Assembly: GCA_008933805.1 (NCBI GenBank)
Contig: WBUH01000012.1
Span: 87,431 to 151,430 of the forward strand
Direction: 5' to 3'
Origin: Bacteroidota bacterium
GTDB taxonomy: Bacteria; Bacteroidota; Bacteroidia; UBA8524
Length of the DNA: 64,000 nucleotides
Position 1 is the stretch's first letter. Every line of letters begins with the position of its first letter. The notes under the pieces are model-generated. The model was not told the origin of the DNA and made no database searches. It worked only from the letters and a program-made list of their open reading frames with translations. Positions 8,691 to 17,246 of the stretch are shown here, piece after piece. Made by a program: the position numbers and the translations under genes.

Positions 8691-8751
8691 GTTTGTTTTT
8701 GGGAGTGCAAAGATAATATTCAAATTCAATTTTCAAATTAGAAATGAAATT

Positions 8752-9498
8752 TTATTTACTAAACAAAACTTCAGCGTGTTGCCAATTTACAATATTCCAA
8801 AAGCTTTTTAGGTAATCAGCACGTTTATTTTGGTAATGGAGGTAGTAGGCGTGTTCCCATACATCCAAGGCCAATACAGGTATTCCTTGGGTTTCAGCAA
8901 CGTCCATCAATGGGTTGTCTTGGTTGGGTGTGGTGGTAATTTCCAATCCTTTGTTGGTTTTTATCAGCCAAACCCAACCAGAGCCAAAACGGCCAGCACC
9001 GGCTTTTTCAAATTCTATTTTAAAGTTATCTAAACTGCCCCATTGTTTTGTGATGGCTTCCAACAAATCTCCTTTGGGTTGTTGTCCTGTGGCGGGAGTT
9101 AAAATCTTCCAAAAGAAGGTGTGGTTCCAATGGCCGCCGCCATTATTTCTAACAACGGTGCGCACATCTTCGGGCAATGTTGAAACACTTTGCAGCAGTT
9201 CTTCTAGCGACTTACCCATCATGCTTTGGTGGGCAAATTTAACTTCGTTCAGTTTTTTTATGTAGGCTGTATGATGCTTGGTATAATGTATTTCCATAGT
9301 GAGCGCATCAATATGCGGCTCTAGGGCATTAAAAGCGTAAGGGAGTTTCTCTTGAACATACCCATCGGCTGTAGGGTAGGTTGCGGGCGCTACTTTAGTT
9401 ATGGTTGCTTGTGTTGTTTTGCAAGCAAAACCGGGAGCTATGGCTATACCTGCGGCTAATACGGCTGTAGTTTTTATAAAATCTCGGCGGTGGGTCAT
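8752..9498 (-). CDS. sodA: Exported Mn/Fe superoxide dismutase
   Basis: Converts superoxide to hydrogen peroxide and oxygen. The N-terminus carries RRDFIK, a hydrophobic stretch and PGFAC: a twin-arginine signal combined with a lipobox-like cysteine. The enzyme is therefore probably exported, perhaps anchored, and not cytosolic. The mature domain starts at LPYAFNALEPHID. Metal ligands expected: H71 in EIHYTKHH, H126 in GGHWNHTFFW, and the Asp and His of LDVWEHAYYLHY. The GGH before WNH and the NQDNPLM segment are typical of manganese or cambialistic enzymes more than strict iron ones (family knowledge). 248 residues, ATG start. Monocistronic, between tRNA-His and a terminator. Confidence 0.93.
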   Translation of the reverse strand: MTHRRDFIKTTAVLAAGIAIAPGFACKTTQATITKVAPATYPTADGYVQEKLPYAFNALEPHIDALTMEIHYTKHHTAYIKKLNEVKFAHQSMMGKSLEELLQSVSTLPEDVRTVVRNNGGGHWNHTFFWKILTPATGQQPKGDLLEAITKQWGSLDNFKIEFEKAGAGRFGSGWVWLIKTNKGLEITTTPNQDNPLMDVAETQGIPVLALDVWEHAYYLHYQNKRADYLKSFWNIVNWQHAEVLFSK

Positions 9499-9535
9499 AT
9501 CCTCTGTGATGTGTATTGTAACAATAATAGTACTT

Positions 9536-9543
9536 CAAACATA
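9536..9543 (-). promoter_or_regulatory. -7 box upstream of the superoxide dismutase
   Basis: TATGTTTG on the minus strand, 37 bases before the ATG, fits TAnnTTTG and would give a leader of about 32 bases. Confidence 0.45.
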
Positions 9544-9556
9544 CTGCCATGTTCAT

Positions 9557-9597
9557 AAAAAAAAGCCCTGCCGTATAACGGGCAGGGCTTAATTTAT
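9557..9597 (-). terminator. Terminator of the metalloprotease gene
   Basis: On the minus strand GCCCTG plus CCGT pairs around ATA with ACGG plus CAGGGC, with one bulged base. Eight T follow. It lies 3' of the large gene that ends at 9616. Confidence 0.85.
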
Positions 9598-9615
9598 TTA
9601 GCGTCAGTCTAAAAA

Positions 9616-12201
9616 CTATTCTGCTTTTAATGCTTTTTCAATTAGGAATATCACATACTCACGGTGAGCTTTGGTTTCGGCATCGCCTTTTAATTTGGCC
9701 ACACGCATTTGTGAAAGGATGCTATTCATGGCTGCTAAGGCTGCTGATTTACTTACATGGTCGTATAGTGATGTTTTATCCAATATTACAATCAGTCGTT
9801 TTACGTAAGATATTTGAAGGTTTTGGCGGATGGTATTTACATTGCCGTTTAAATCTTCTTTAAAAATAGCATCGTTCAAATCGGTCAGCATTTCGTTTAC
9901 GCTATACTTGTTACCATACAAGCGGCTATCAGTAAGACGTTCCATTACGGTACGGTGCATAATGTGTGAAAGCGCTGTGGTTTGTATTGCCAAGGCCCTG
10001 TCGTGTATTTTTGGGTCTTCTGTAGAACTAAAGAAGTTAAAGCCCCTGCGCTGCTCTTGCAAGTATTGGTATAGGTTATCAGATGCTTTTAAAGCATTTG
10101 GGGCAAACACGTTTTCAGCCAAGGTTTTCATGGCTCGTTTTTGGTCTTCGTATTTTACAGGGGTGTAAGGTTGCGTAGCACCTTGTTGTCCCACCATCGC
10201 ACGGTCTACATAAACACCGCCGATGTAGCGCGAGATAATAGATGCTGCACCTGCATATTCTGATGATAATACCAAGTAAGCAGTACGTAGTTGTTCGTAC
10301 GATTGACCGGCAACACTAAACCTGTTTTTGATTTCGCCCATTACTTTGTTGGCTATTTGCATACGTTCAGTCATGTAGCCAATGGCATCGTTGCTAAGGT
10401 CGTTTACATTCACACGTGGGTCAATTGCTTTTCCGGGGCTGCGCATATCGTCAGCATCGTTACCAAAAATCAATTTAGATTCAGTGCTGCGAGAAAGTAT
10501 TTTTTCAAGGCGTGTTTTTTCAGCAGCCGCATCTTTTTCGGCAGTTGAATAACCAAATTCAATAGCCCAATCGTCGTAAGGACCGGGTTTGGTGGTAAAG
10601 TAGTTGGTTTGTTTTTTACCGTCCAACCTAAAGTTGGTAGCAGGGTAATCCATTACTGAGCCAATCAAACCAAAGGTTTCAACGGTGTTTTTATCAGCCA
10701 ATTCTGCGGGGCTTAGCATTTGCGAAGCCTTCATGTTGTGATTAAGGCCCAATGTGTGTCCCATTTCGTGTAGGATAAGGTAGTGCAACGATTGTTTGAT
10801 AAACTCATCTTTATCTGCTTGGGTGGCGTTGTTCACCATCATTCCGTAAAGTCCGAAAAGCGTAGTTTGGTGCAAGTAGTGGCCTGCTTCGCAGTAATGA
10901 CCTACGTTTTTATCGTGGTTGTCGTTCATTTCGTTCAACATACCTTCAAGGCCAATGGTTCCAAATACATCGTTTTGCTTCAAACGGTTGGTGATATAAA
11001 TGTACTCAAGCATAATATCAGCACCCAAAATCTGTCCGGTACGTGGGTTTACAAAACTGGGGCCATATCCGCCAAACGGAGGGTTGGGCGAAGATGTCCA
11101 ACGCAATACGTTGTAACGAATATCACCGGCGTCCCAAGTAGCAGTATCAGGTTGAATTTCCACTTTAACAGCGTTTTTAAATCCGGCTTTTTCAAAAGCC
11201 TGATTCCATTTCATACCAGCTTGTTTTATTGTTTCGCGGTATTCAACAGGGGTTGTATTCTCAATCCACCAAGTAATAGGTGTTACAGGCTCGTCAATAG
11301 TTAGTTCAGGGTTTTTCTTTTCAAGGTGCCAGCGGTGTATCACATCACGGTAGGGAGTAACACTTTCAGTGGTCATATCGTTAACCTCGTGTGTAAAATA
11401 TCCTACGCGGGGGTCGTCATAACGTGGACTAAAACTGTTTGTCGGTACCTCGATAAAACTGTGTTGCAACGTAACAGTAACACTACGTGCATCAGTAACC
11501 TCAGGACCGCCGCCAATTACAGGAGAAGGGTTGTCAAATACATAGTCTACAACAATGTCTGTATTCTCAGGGTAATTGCGTATGGTTGAGTACTTTGTTT
11601 TGGTTTTGCTTAAACCTCCCATGTTGAACATAAAAGCAGCTGTAGGGATTGGTAACGGAGTAGGTTTTACCTTGCTAAGCCCTTCTGTTAAAAATATCGC
11701 ATCAGCTTCAAGCAAATACTCACCTTTTGAGGTGTCTTCAGCTACAATTTTTTCGCTCAATAAAATTGAGGGGGAAATGTTTGCTGTAGCCGATTTACTG
11801 ATGGCATTCGTTGAGTCGAAATAGAATCCGGTATTTTCTTTAACAAATTCAATACGATCATAAACCTTGCGCAGACTAAAAACTTCATTATCGCGGTAGG
11901 CACCTCTAAAATGGCCGGTAAGCACCAAACCGTTTTCAGCATAGTTAAAGTAAATAAACTCTTTACCTAACTGAGCTTTTTTAATCACCATGTAAGCACT
12001 ACCTGTAACGGTATCCTTATACAAGGTGAAAAGACCGTCGTTTTTAGTACAGTTCTTTGTCTTTTCTTTAATCGAAACTGTTTTTGATTTATTTCCACCA
12101 TCCGGAGGTGGGGGCATCTTAGGGCTTTGGGTTGTTTTTTTTGAGGCACACTGTGCAAAAACAAACACAGTGGCCATTAACAATGTAGTACGCGTTTTCA
12201 T
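9616..12201 (-). CDS. Zinc-dependent metalloprotease lipoprotein (DUF5117/DUF4953 type)
   Basis: An 861-residue envelope protease. The signal MKTRTTLLMATVFVFAQCASKK has lipobox FAQC, so it is a lipoprotein. The catalytic motif HEMGHTLGLNH occupies residues 478-488: H478, H482 and H488 should bind zinc and E479 is the base, the extended metzincin-type motif. A methionine follows at SVMDYPA, as expected for the Met-turn. N-terminal region KDGLFTLYKDTVTG-like and VTPITWWIENTTPVEYRETIKQAGMKWNQAFEKAGF are typical of the large Bacteroidota zinc proteases with DUF5117/DUF5118 and Met_zinc_bind domains. Substrate unknown. Monocistronic. Confidence 0.9.
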   Translation of the reverse strand: MKTRTTLLMATVFVFAQCASKKTTQSPKMPPPPDGGNKSKTVSIKEKTKNCTKNDGLFTLYKDTVTGSAYMVIKKAQLGKEFIYFNYAENGLVLTGHFRGAYRDNEVFSLRKVYDRIEFVKENTGFYFDSTNAISKSATANISPSILLSEKIVAEDTSKGEYLLEADAIFLTEGLSKVKPTPLPIPTAAFMFNMGGLSKTKTKYSTIRNYPENTDIVVDYVFDNPSPVIGGGPEVTDARSVTVTLQHSFIEVPTNSFSPRYDDPRVGYFTHEVNDMTTESVTPYRDVIHRWHLEKKNPELTIDEPVTPITWWIENTTPVEYRETIKQAGMKWNQAFEKAGFKNAVKVEIQPDTATWDAGDIRYNVLRWTSSPNPPFGGYGPSFVNPRTGQILGADIMLEYIYITNRLKQNDVFGTIGLEGMLNEMNDNHDKNVGHYCEAGHYLHQTTLFGLYGMMVNNATQADKDEFIKQSLHYLILHEMGHTLGLNHNMKASQMLSPAELADKNTVETFGLIGSVMDYPATNFRLDGKKQTNYFTTKPGPYDDWAIEFGYSTAEKDAAAEKTRLEKILSRSTESKLIFGNDADDMRSPGKAIDPRVNVNDLSNDAIGYMTERMQIANKVMGEIKNRFSVAGQSYEQLRTAYLVLSSEYAGAASIISRYIGGVYVDRAMVGQQGATQPYTPVKYEDQKRAMKTLAENVFAPNALKASDNLYQYLQEQRRGFNFFSSTEDPKIHDRALAIQTTALSHIMHRTVMERLTDSRLYGNKYSVNEMLTDLNDAIFKEDLNGNVNTIRQNLQISYVKRLIVILDKTSLYDHVSKSAALAAMNSILSQMRVAKLKGDAETKAHREYVIFLIEKALKAE

Positions 12202-12465
12202 TATCTACTTTTTGTAATACTAAAAAGCAAATAAACGAAATAATACACACAATGGGTCATAATCGATAAATGCTGTAGCAATTGTGATAAACTAAATATT
12301 AAATAATACCCATTACAATTATGAAAATATTTTTGCAAAAAAATGTAGCAGAATTACAATTACGCTGATAGATTTTAACACATTAATTAAGCTCAAATTT
12401 GAGACAGGGTTGCTATTAAATGTGTTTGTAATTGATTGTTTTTTAGTTGATTATACTGTAAAAAG
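12202..12465. other. Gene-free AT-rich spacer
   Basis: Lies between the start of the metalloprotease gene and the terminator of the AT-hook regulator. I see no ORF, tRNA or clear TAnnTTTG box on the minus strand. Confidence 0.5.
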
Positions 12466-12505
12466 AAAACGGCATTGACTAATAAATTTAGTCAATGCCG
12501 TTTTT
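12466..12505 (-). terminator. Terminator of the AT-hook regulator gene
   Basis: AAAACGGCATTGACTAA and TTTAGTCAATGCCGTTTT form a near-perfect stem of about 16 pairs, flanked by A-runs and T-runs on both sides. It is 25 bases 3' of the gene ending at 12531. Confidence 0.85.
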
Positions 12506-12530
12506 ATTTATTTAAATAGTGGATTACTAA

Positions 12531-13493
12531 TTACGACTTCTTAGGGCGTCCGGGACCGCGCTTAGCTTCAGCAGTAACCGGTTGAGCTGTAGTCTTAGCC
12601 GGACGGCCTGCACCACGTTTACCTGCGGCAGGAGCTGCAGTTTTAGCAGGGCGGCCGGGAGAACGTTTAACCGTGGCAGTTACCTCGGGTTGTGATTTAC
12701 GAGGACGACCGGGACCACGTTTTTCGCCTTGAGTTTCTGTTACAGGGCTTTTACGAGGACGACCGGGTGTACGCTTTAACTCGCTGGTAGATTCCAACGG
12801 GCTTTTACGAGGACGGCCGGGTGTACGTTTTAGGGTTGTTTCTTCAAGAGGTTTAATACGGGGGCGTCCGGGGGTACGTTTTGCAACAGCAGTAGCGGCT
12901 GCATTTTTACGGGGACGACCTGGACCGCGTTTTTCGCCTGAAGCTGCGCTTACAGGTGTTTTACGAGGACGGCCGGGGCCACGTTTTTCGCCGGTTTCAT
13001 TGGCTTCAACGGGATTTTTACGAGGACGGCCGGGACCGCGACGTTCACCTGATGTAGCACTTACCGGATTTTTACGAGGACGACCTGGACCACGTTTCAT
13101 TGCACCTTCTGAATCCGAATCAAATCCGCTAATTGCCGATGATTTACGGGGGCGGCCACGGCCGCGTTTTTCAGAAAGTACAGGAGCTGAGCCACCTAAG
13201 CGGCTAAGTACATTTTCAACCAATTTAGATAGATACTCAAGTTTATTGTATACTGAGTACATATTGGTGGTATCATCAAGATACATCATGCCCTCGCCAA
13301 AGTGTAACCAGATTTTATTTATTCCGAATTTCTCTTCTAAAATCTGAGTCACTTCTTGGCTGATGCTTTTTATTTGCCCTTCTTCCAGTTTATATACCGC
13401 AACCTGCGATATCCCCAACTCGCGGGCAAATTCATTTTGAGTAAGGCCGAGCTCTTTACGAACGGCCTTAAAACGCTCTGATGGTGTGTTCAT
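12531..13493 (-). CDS. XRE-family regulator with twelve AT-hook repeats
   Basis: A 320-residue DNA-binding protein. Residues about 6-70 form a Cro/C1-type helix-turn-helix (FKAVRKELGLTQNEFARELG, ISQVAVYKLEEGQ). A short linker follows (YNKLEYLSKLVENVLSRLG, probably a coiled coil). From about residue 107 to the end there are twelve AT-hook cores: one RGRGRPRK, then RGPGRPRK, RTPGRPRK and RSPGRPAK variants spaced 14-18 residues apart. They are separated by acidic/Ser-Thr-Ala spacers. AT-hooks bind the minor groove of AT-rich DNA, as in HMGA proteins and CarD of Myxococcus. The combination suggests a nucleoid-organising or global regulator (inference). ATG start. It is followed by its own terminator and preceded by a 615-base AT-rich spacer it might bind. 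Confidence 0.9.
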   Translation of the reverse strand: MNTPSERFKAVRKELGLTQNEFARELGISQVAVYKLEEGQIKSISQEVTQILEEKFGINKIWLHFGEGMMYLDDTTNMYSVYNKLEYLSKLVENVLSRLGGSAPVLSEKRGRGRPRKSSAISGFDSDSEGAMKRGPGRPRKNPVSATSGERRGPGRPRKNPVEANETGEKRGPGRPRKTPVSAASGEKRGPGRPRKNAAATAVAKRTPGRPRIKPLEETTLKRTPGRPRKSPLESTSELKRTPGRPRKSPVTETQGEKRGPGRPRKSQPEVTATVKRSPGRPAKTAAPAAGKRGAGRPAKTTAQPVTAEAKRGPGRPKKS

Positions 13494-13504
13494 AATTTAT
13501 ATTG

Positions 13505-13535
13505 CAAAGCTAATATTTATGTTAATTAATACAAA
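13505..13535 (-). promoter_or_regulatory. Promoter of the AT-hook regulator (TTTG-N19-TAGCTTTG)
   Basis: On the minus strand TTTG (13535-13532), 19 bases, then TAGCTTTG (13512-13505), ending 11 bases before the ATG. Both elements fit the Bacteroidota consensus. Confidence 0.65.
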
Positions 13536-14090
13536 TTTATTATCCGTTTTGTTTAAAGGTTATAGGATAATAATTTAAATTATCTGTAAGTGTCTGTAAA
13601 TCAGTGGTAAAAATTGTGTTTGCAAATTTTGCAAAAAGGGTGTTTTTTTACATCAACTGTACAAAAAAATCACATACACATTTATAGGTTCTCATACTGT
13701 ACTTACGCATAGTACGATGGTTTTAATTGTTTTTAATTTTCTTTTTTACAGTGCTTTAAGTGATAAATCAGTTGTTTATACAAATTATACTTATGACTGA
13801 TAAATACTATTTTCTTCAAATACCAGCCAAATATTATGCCACAATATAAATTACCTTGGAATGATTTGGCTGAAACCACATTAGCAAACTATTTACCCAA
13901 ATAATCAGGTTTAGTATAATTCTCTTGAATTTTTTGTAAGCTGTTATAATTCAGTATTAAACAGTCTTGTTAAGAAATTCTTATATATATCATACCAAAC
14001 AGTTAACAGTTATTCTAAAGAATATTCACTATTAGATATAATCACCCTTTTGATGCAGAGATATTCAACTTTTCCCATTTTGGTAATACT
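13536..14090. other. Long AT-rich spacer between divergent genes
   Basis: About 550 bases of very AT-rich DNA with T-tracts and A-tracts between the AT-hook regulator (-) and dinB (+). A 22-codon ATG ORF at 13836-13904 is present, but I see nothing that supports it as a gene. The composition makes it a plausible binding region for an AT-hook protein. Confidence 0.5.
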
Positions 14091-14098
14091 TACATTTG
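14091..14098 (+). promoter_or_regulatory. -7 box of dinB
   Basis: TACATTTG, ten bases before the TTG start of dinB. No clear -33 TTTG at the right spacing, and no LexA-type palindrome recognised. Confidence 0.5.
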
Positions 14099-14108
14099 TA
14101 ATACGGTT

Positions 14109-15281
14109 TTGAACACAGACAGACATATACTTCATATTGATTTAGACTCGTTTTTCGTATCGGTTGAACGGCTCCTTAATCCGGCTTTAATTGGTAAGCC
14201 TGTGGTGGTGGGCGGTTATAGCGATAGGGGAGTAGTCTCTTCGTGCAGTTATGAGGCTCGTAAGTTTGGGGTGCGGTCGGCAATGCCGGTTCGTCAGGCT
14301 TTGAAACTTTGCCCGCAAGCAATTGTGGTAAAAGGCAGCATGGGCGAATACGGGCGTTTCTCAAAAATGGTAACCCAGATAATTGCTGAACGAGCACCTT
14401 TGATGCAAAAGGCCTCCATTGATGAGTTTTATGTGGATATTAGTGGATTAGACCGGTTTTTCGGCTGCTTCAAATGGTCGCAAGAGTTACGGCAAGCAGT
14501 AATAAAAAACACAGGACTGCCTATTTCCTTTGGCTTATCAGTGAATAAGTGCATAGCCAAAATGGCTACCAACCAAGCCAAACCTAACGGTGAATTGTAT
14601 GTACCTGCTGATGCTGTGCAAGCATTTCTGAAACCTCTCAATGTGGGAAAAATTCCCATGTTGGGAAAAAAGATGGAAGAGTCTTTGAATAAGATGGGGA
14701 TTGTTACCATCGGGCAACTCGCTGCTTTAAATAAAGACTTTTTAGAGGAGCGTTTTGGTGAATACGGAAAGTATATATGGAAGCGCGCCAATGGTATTGA
14801 TAACAGCCCTGTAGAGCCTTACCACGAACGTAAATCTATCAGTACAGAGAATACGTTTCATACTGATACCAATGATACAACGTTTTTAGATACGATACTT
14901 TCGGCAATGGTAGCGGAGTTAACCTATCGTTTGCGAAAGGAAAACATGATTACAAGCAGTGTTGCAGTGAAAATACGGTATGAGAATTTTGAAACACACA
15001 TGCAACAAAGTGTGATTGATTTTACCAATGCCGATAATAAACTGTTGCAAAAGGTGCGCGAGATTTTTGCCAAAGCTTACCATAAAGGCAGGTTGGTAAG
15101 GTTGATAGGCGTGAAGTTTAGCAATTTAACACACGGGCAAGGGCAAGTTAACTTGTTTGATAATGCAGATTTACCCGAGTTGTATAAGGCGATGGATAAA
15201 ATAAAATCGAGGTTTGGCGAGGGGCTGATAAAAACCGCCACTGAGTTTGGAACAAAAAAGCGTCGTCCGCCCTCTAATTGA
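14109..15281 (+). CDS. dinB: DNA polymerase IV (Y-family)
   Basis: Error-prone translesion polymerase. TTG start giving MNTDRHILHIDLDSFFVSVE, with catalytic D11 and the steric region SFF. The second acidic pair is in KASIDEFYVDISG. GLPISFGLSVNKCIAKMATNQAKP and GKIPMLGKKMEESLNKMGI (helix-hairpin-helix) follow, then the little-finger domain. Near the C-terminus QVNLF at residues 346-350 matches the beta-clamp binding pentapeptide QxxLF. 390 residues, normal for the family. A bit like other Bacteroidota copies it lacks an obvious SOS box. Confidence 0.95.
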   Translation: MNTDRHILHIDLDSFFVSVERLLNPALIGKPVVVGGYSDRGVVSSCSYEARKFGVRSAMPVRQALKLCPQAIVVKGSMGEYGRFSKMVTQIIAERAPLMQKASIDEFYVDISGLDRFFGCFKWSQELRQAVIKNTGLPISFGLSVNKCIAKMATNQAKPNGELYVPADAVQAFLKPLNVGKIPMLGKKMEESLNKMGIVTIGQLAALNKDFLEERFGEYGKYIWKRANGIDNSPVEPYHERKSISTENTFHTDTNDTTFLDTILSAMVAELTYRLRKENMITSSVAVKIRYENFETHMQQSVIDFTNADNKLLQKVREIFAKAYHKGRLVRLIGVKFSNLTHGQGQVNLFDNADLPELYKAMDKIKSRFGEGLIKTATEFGTKKRRPPSN

Positions 15282-15283
15282 TG

Positions 15284-15628
15284 CTATGCGCTTGTTTCAG
15301 GTTTTAACTTTCTTCTTAAGTAGGCCGATAAAATCAAAACGATACCGATAACAAAACAAACTGCGGCTGCGCTTCTTGCAGGGTCGGCAAAATCAAAAAA
15401 CTCACCCGTCATCCAGGTAGCGTTGGCGGTAATCCAAAAGCACACAGCAAGGTTGTGCATAAACTCAAACTTGGTTTCAAAACTGCGATAGGCAATGTAA
15501 ATGGCAAGAGCTATGGTGGGTGCAATCATGGTAATGCCCAGTGTTTTAAACTCCATGGCCCAGCAAAGGTCTTTTATCAGCCTTAGTACAATGTGGTAGT
15601 TCTCAAATTTGCGTTGCTTTTCGTCCAT
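15284..15628 (-). CDS. Small membrane protein of unknown function
   Basis: From ATG 15628 (MDEKQRKFENYH) the product has 114 residues. An in-frame upstream start at 15661 would place the promoter inside the gene. Three hydrophobic segments are visible: ITMIAPTIALAIYIAYRSF, LAVCFWITANATWMTG and AAAVCFVIGIVLILSAYL, followed by a basic tail KPETSA. The middle part, WITANATWMTGEFFDF, resembles small uncharacterised Bacteroidota membrane proteins. Function unknown. Its stop is two bases from the stop of dinB, so the two genes converge without a terminator. Confidence 0.7.
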   Translation of the reverse strand: MDEKQRKFENYHIVLRLIKDLCWAMEFKTLGITMIAPTIALAIYIAYRSFETKFEFMHNLAVCFWITANATWMTGEFFDFADPARSAAAVCFVIGIVLILSAYLRRKLKPETSA

Positions 15629-15632
15629 ACTG

Positions 15633-15640
15633 CAAATATG
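15633..15640 (-). promoter_or_regulatory. -7-like box with leaderless spacing
   Basis: CATATTTG on the minus strand (one mismatch to TAnnTTTG), then CAGT, then ATG 15628. The four-base gap equals that of five other genes in this window. Confidence 0.4.
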
Positions 15641-15680
15641 CAAACATCTTAGTATGTGCACTTAAACCCAAGAAAGATTT

Positions 15681-15688
15681 TATCTTTG
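15681..15688 (+). promoter_or_regulatory. -7 box upstream of the GNAT gene
   Basis: TATCTTTG, 118 bases before the ATG. The predicted long leader contains a hairpin at 15744-15764 (CAGAAAAC, loop CTTTT, GTTTTCTG) that could influence translation. Confidence 0.4.
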
Positions 15689-15806
15689 TTTTAGATTTTC
15701 GCCTCTGAGAACTAAAACTCTTACGTCTGATATTGTTGATTGACAGAAAACCTTTTGTTTTCTGAAGCATCCACTTTTTTCTATTTCAATCATCAATCAT
15801 TTTTTT

Positions 15807-16328
15807 ATGCAACAACAAATTAGTTTAGTGCCGCTGCAGGCGGCTCAAATAGAAGTGTATGCCCAGCATCCGCAGCAATTATTTATACAATTGGGATTGG
15901 TTCCAAACGAGGCAGTAATCAATAGCTCATACATTGATTTTGGACAGGCTTTAAAAGAAGCCTTAGTAAACACCATACTTCCTATTGTAAAAGCTAACCC
16001 AATGCACTGGGAGCTTTATACACAACACCTTGTGGTAGATACATTTTTGCACGTATGTGTTGGGGGAATAGGGTGTTTTATAAATCCTGACGAACCTAAT
16101 AAAGCACACATAGGGTATTACATTTATGCAGGGTTTGAAGGGAAAGGCTATGCAAAAGCCGCTTTAGCTGAAATGGTAGAAAAGCTGTGGAGTAACACTG
16201 ATATTATTGAAATAACTGCCACTGTTCCGTATGACCATACAGCCAGCCGCAGAGTACTTGAGCATAACGGCTTTGAAACTGTTGAATTGGAGGGTGGTAT
16301 TGTGTGTTACCGTTTGCTAAAGAAGTAA
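15807..16328 (+). CDS. GNAT-family N-acetyltransferase
   Basis: 173 residues, similar in layout to the RimJ/RimL branch that acetylates amino groups of proteins or small molecules using acetyl-CoA. The acetyl-CoA loop is IGYYIYAGFEGKGYAKAALAEMVEKLW, with G-K-G-Y-A at its core. The C-terminal part, TATVPYDHTASRRVLEHNGFETVE, is the usual S-x-R-V-L-E-x-N-G-F motif. N-terminal half (LVPLQAAQIEVYAQHPQQLF) is variable. ATG start. Substrate cannot be inferred. It converges on the alpha/beta hydrolase through a shared terminator. Confidence 0.88.
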   Translation: MQQQISLVPLQAAQIEVYAQHPQQLFIQLGLVPNEAVINSSYIDFGQALKEALVNTILPIVKANPMHWELYTQHLVVDTFLHVCVGGIGCFINPDEPNKAHIGYYIYAGFEGKGYAKAALAEMVEKLWSNTDIIEITATVPYDHTASRRVLEHNGFETVELEGGIVCYRLLKK

Positions 16329-16336
16329 GTTCATCA

Positions 16337-16372
16337 ACTAAAACAGGGACTAATGTCCCTGTTTTAGTTTTA
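16337..16372. terminator. Bidirectional terminator
   Basis: ACTAAAACAGGGAC, loop TAAT, GTCCCTGTTTTAGTTTT: 14 pairs between the convergent GNAT (+) and hydrolase (-) genes. Confidence 0.85.
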
Positions 16373-17047
16373 TATAAATGCCTTTATCTCGTAGGCAAGC
16401 CTGTTAACATCCACTTTGTTGTAGGGGTGCAGGGTGTTGGGTAATACGGCAAGTCGTCCGTTTTTAAGTTGTCTGTAAGCAATAATGGTTTCCTCCAAGC
16501 TCACCATATTGTCTTTATCGCCCAATCCCAATTGAATTTGGTTTTCTATCTGCGCAAAATCATCTTGGGTTAAGGCCGGTGCGTTACCCAAATCAATCAT
16601 CATGTGGGCTGTTTTTTTACAAAGCAATTCCCAATTATCACCGTGCATGGCAGCAAGGCTTTGTGCAAATGCAGGTACTTTTTCTTTTATCTTTTCGGTG
16701 TTTAGAAGTTTTGATTCGTTGGCAGCAATCTCAGGTGTCCAATTCAGCTTTGTACCTAAAGTCAAAATTTTCCCTGTTTGCCCCATGCCGTATCTTGCCA
16801 TGTACATGGCTACATATCCGCCCATTGAATGGCCGAAAATGTGGGTTTCACCACCAATTGAAGTGTTTATAAATGCTGCGGTTTCTTTTGCAAAGTGTTC
16901 GATGCTTAGGTTCTCAGGCATTGTTTTTTTGCCATGTCCGCCAAAATCAAACGTGTAAACATTGTAAGAATCTTTAAGAAGCGGAAGCAGGTTCTCAAAC
17001 TGTCCTGAAAATCCAAGTGCGCCGTGCAGCAATAACAGGTTTTGCAT
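16370..17047 (-). CDS. Alpha/beta-fold hydrolase
   Basis: About 225 residues from ATG 17047 (MQNLLLLHGALG). A TTG nine codons upstream is less likely. Oxyanion-hole region LLLHGALGFSGQF, nucleophile elbow GHSMGGYVAM (catalytic Ser), acidic residue likely in QIQLGLGDKDNMV and catalytic His in LPNTLHPYNKVD. The order and spacing fit the alpha/beta hydrolase fold. Close to esterase or MenH-like enzymes, but no specific substrate is indicated. No signal peptide, so cytoplasmic. Confidence 0.88.
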   Translation of the reverse strand: MQNLLLLHGALGFSGQFENLLPLLKDSYNVYTFDFGGHGKKTMPENLSIEHFAKETAAFINTSIGGETHIFGHSMGGYVAMYMARYGMGQTGKILTLGTKLNWTPEIAANESKLLNTEKIKEKVPAFAQSLAAMHGDNWELLCKKTAHMMIDLGNAPALTQDDFAQIENQIQLGLGDKDNMVSLEETIIAYRQLKNGRLAVLPNTLHPYNKVDVNRLAYEIKAFI

Positions 17048-17138
17048 GGTGGTGTTTTTTTTGATGAGGTGCAAAATAAGTACTTTAAGTAATTACCTCC
17101 GAATGAAAGTTATGGGCTGGTGTTGGCAGGATAAAAAA

Positions 17139-17195
17139 CCAAAAGCCGCCTCCCGGCAGCTTTTGGGGTTCGCAACTGACCTGGGGGACAGTTGC
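17139..17195 (-). other. Two adjacent hairpins 3' of the PKD giant gene
   Basis: CCAAAAGC/GCTTTTGG (17139-17146 with 17159-17166) and GCAACTG/CAGTTGC (17172-17178 with 17189-17195). They lie about 50-110 bases past the stop of the minus-strand gene. The first could act as its terminator (T-rich TTTTTTAT follows on the minus strand); the second may stabilise the 3' end. Confidence 0.5.
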
Positions 17196-17246
17196 AGCTA
17201 ACTAACTATATATGGAATTTACAAGTCAGCCAAAGGTAAGAAATAC

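Noticed and set aside
8537..8710. N-terminal extension of the cupin protein
   Set aside because: Runs through the tRNA-His gene and its terminator.
12540..13165. Regularly spaced repeats that look like a CRISPR or minisatellite
   Set aside because: They are the codons of the AT-hook repeats in one open frame; spacing is uneven and the units are not identical.
13836..13904. 22-codon ORF in the AT-rich spacer
   Set aside because: No ribosome site, promoter at proper distance or recognisable peptide.
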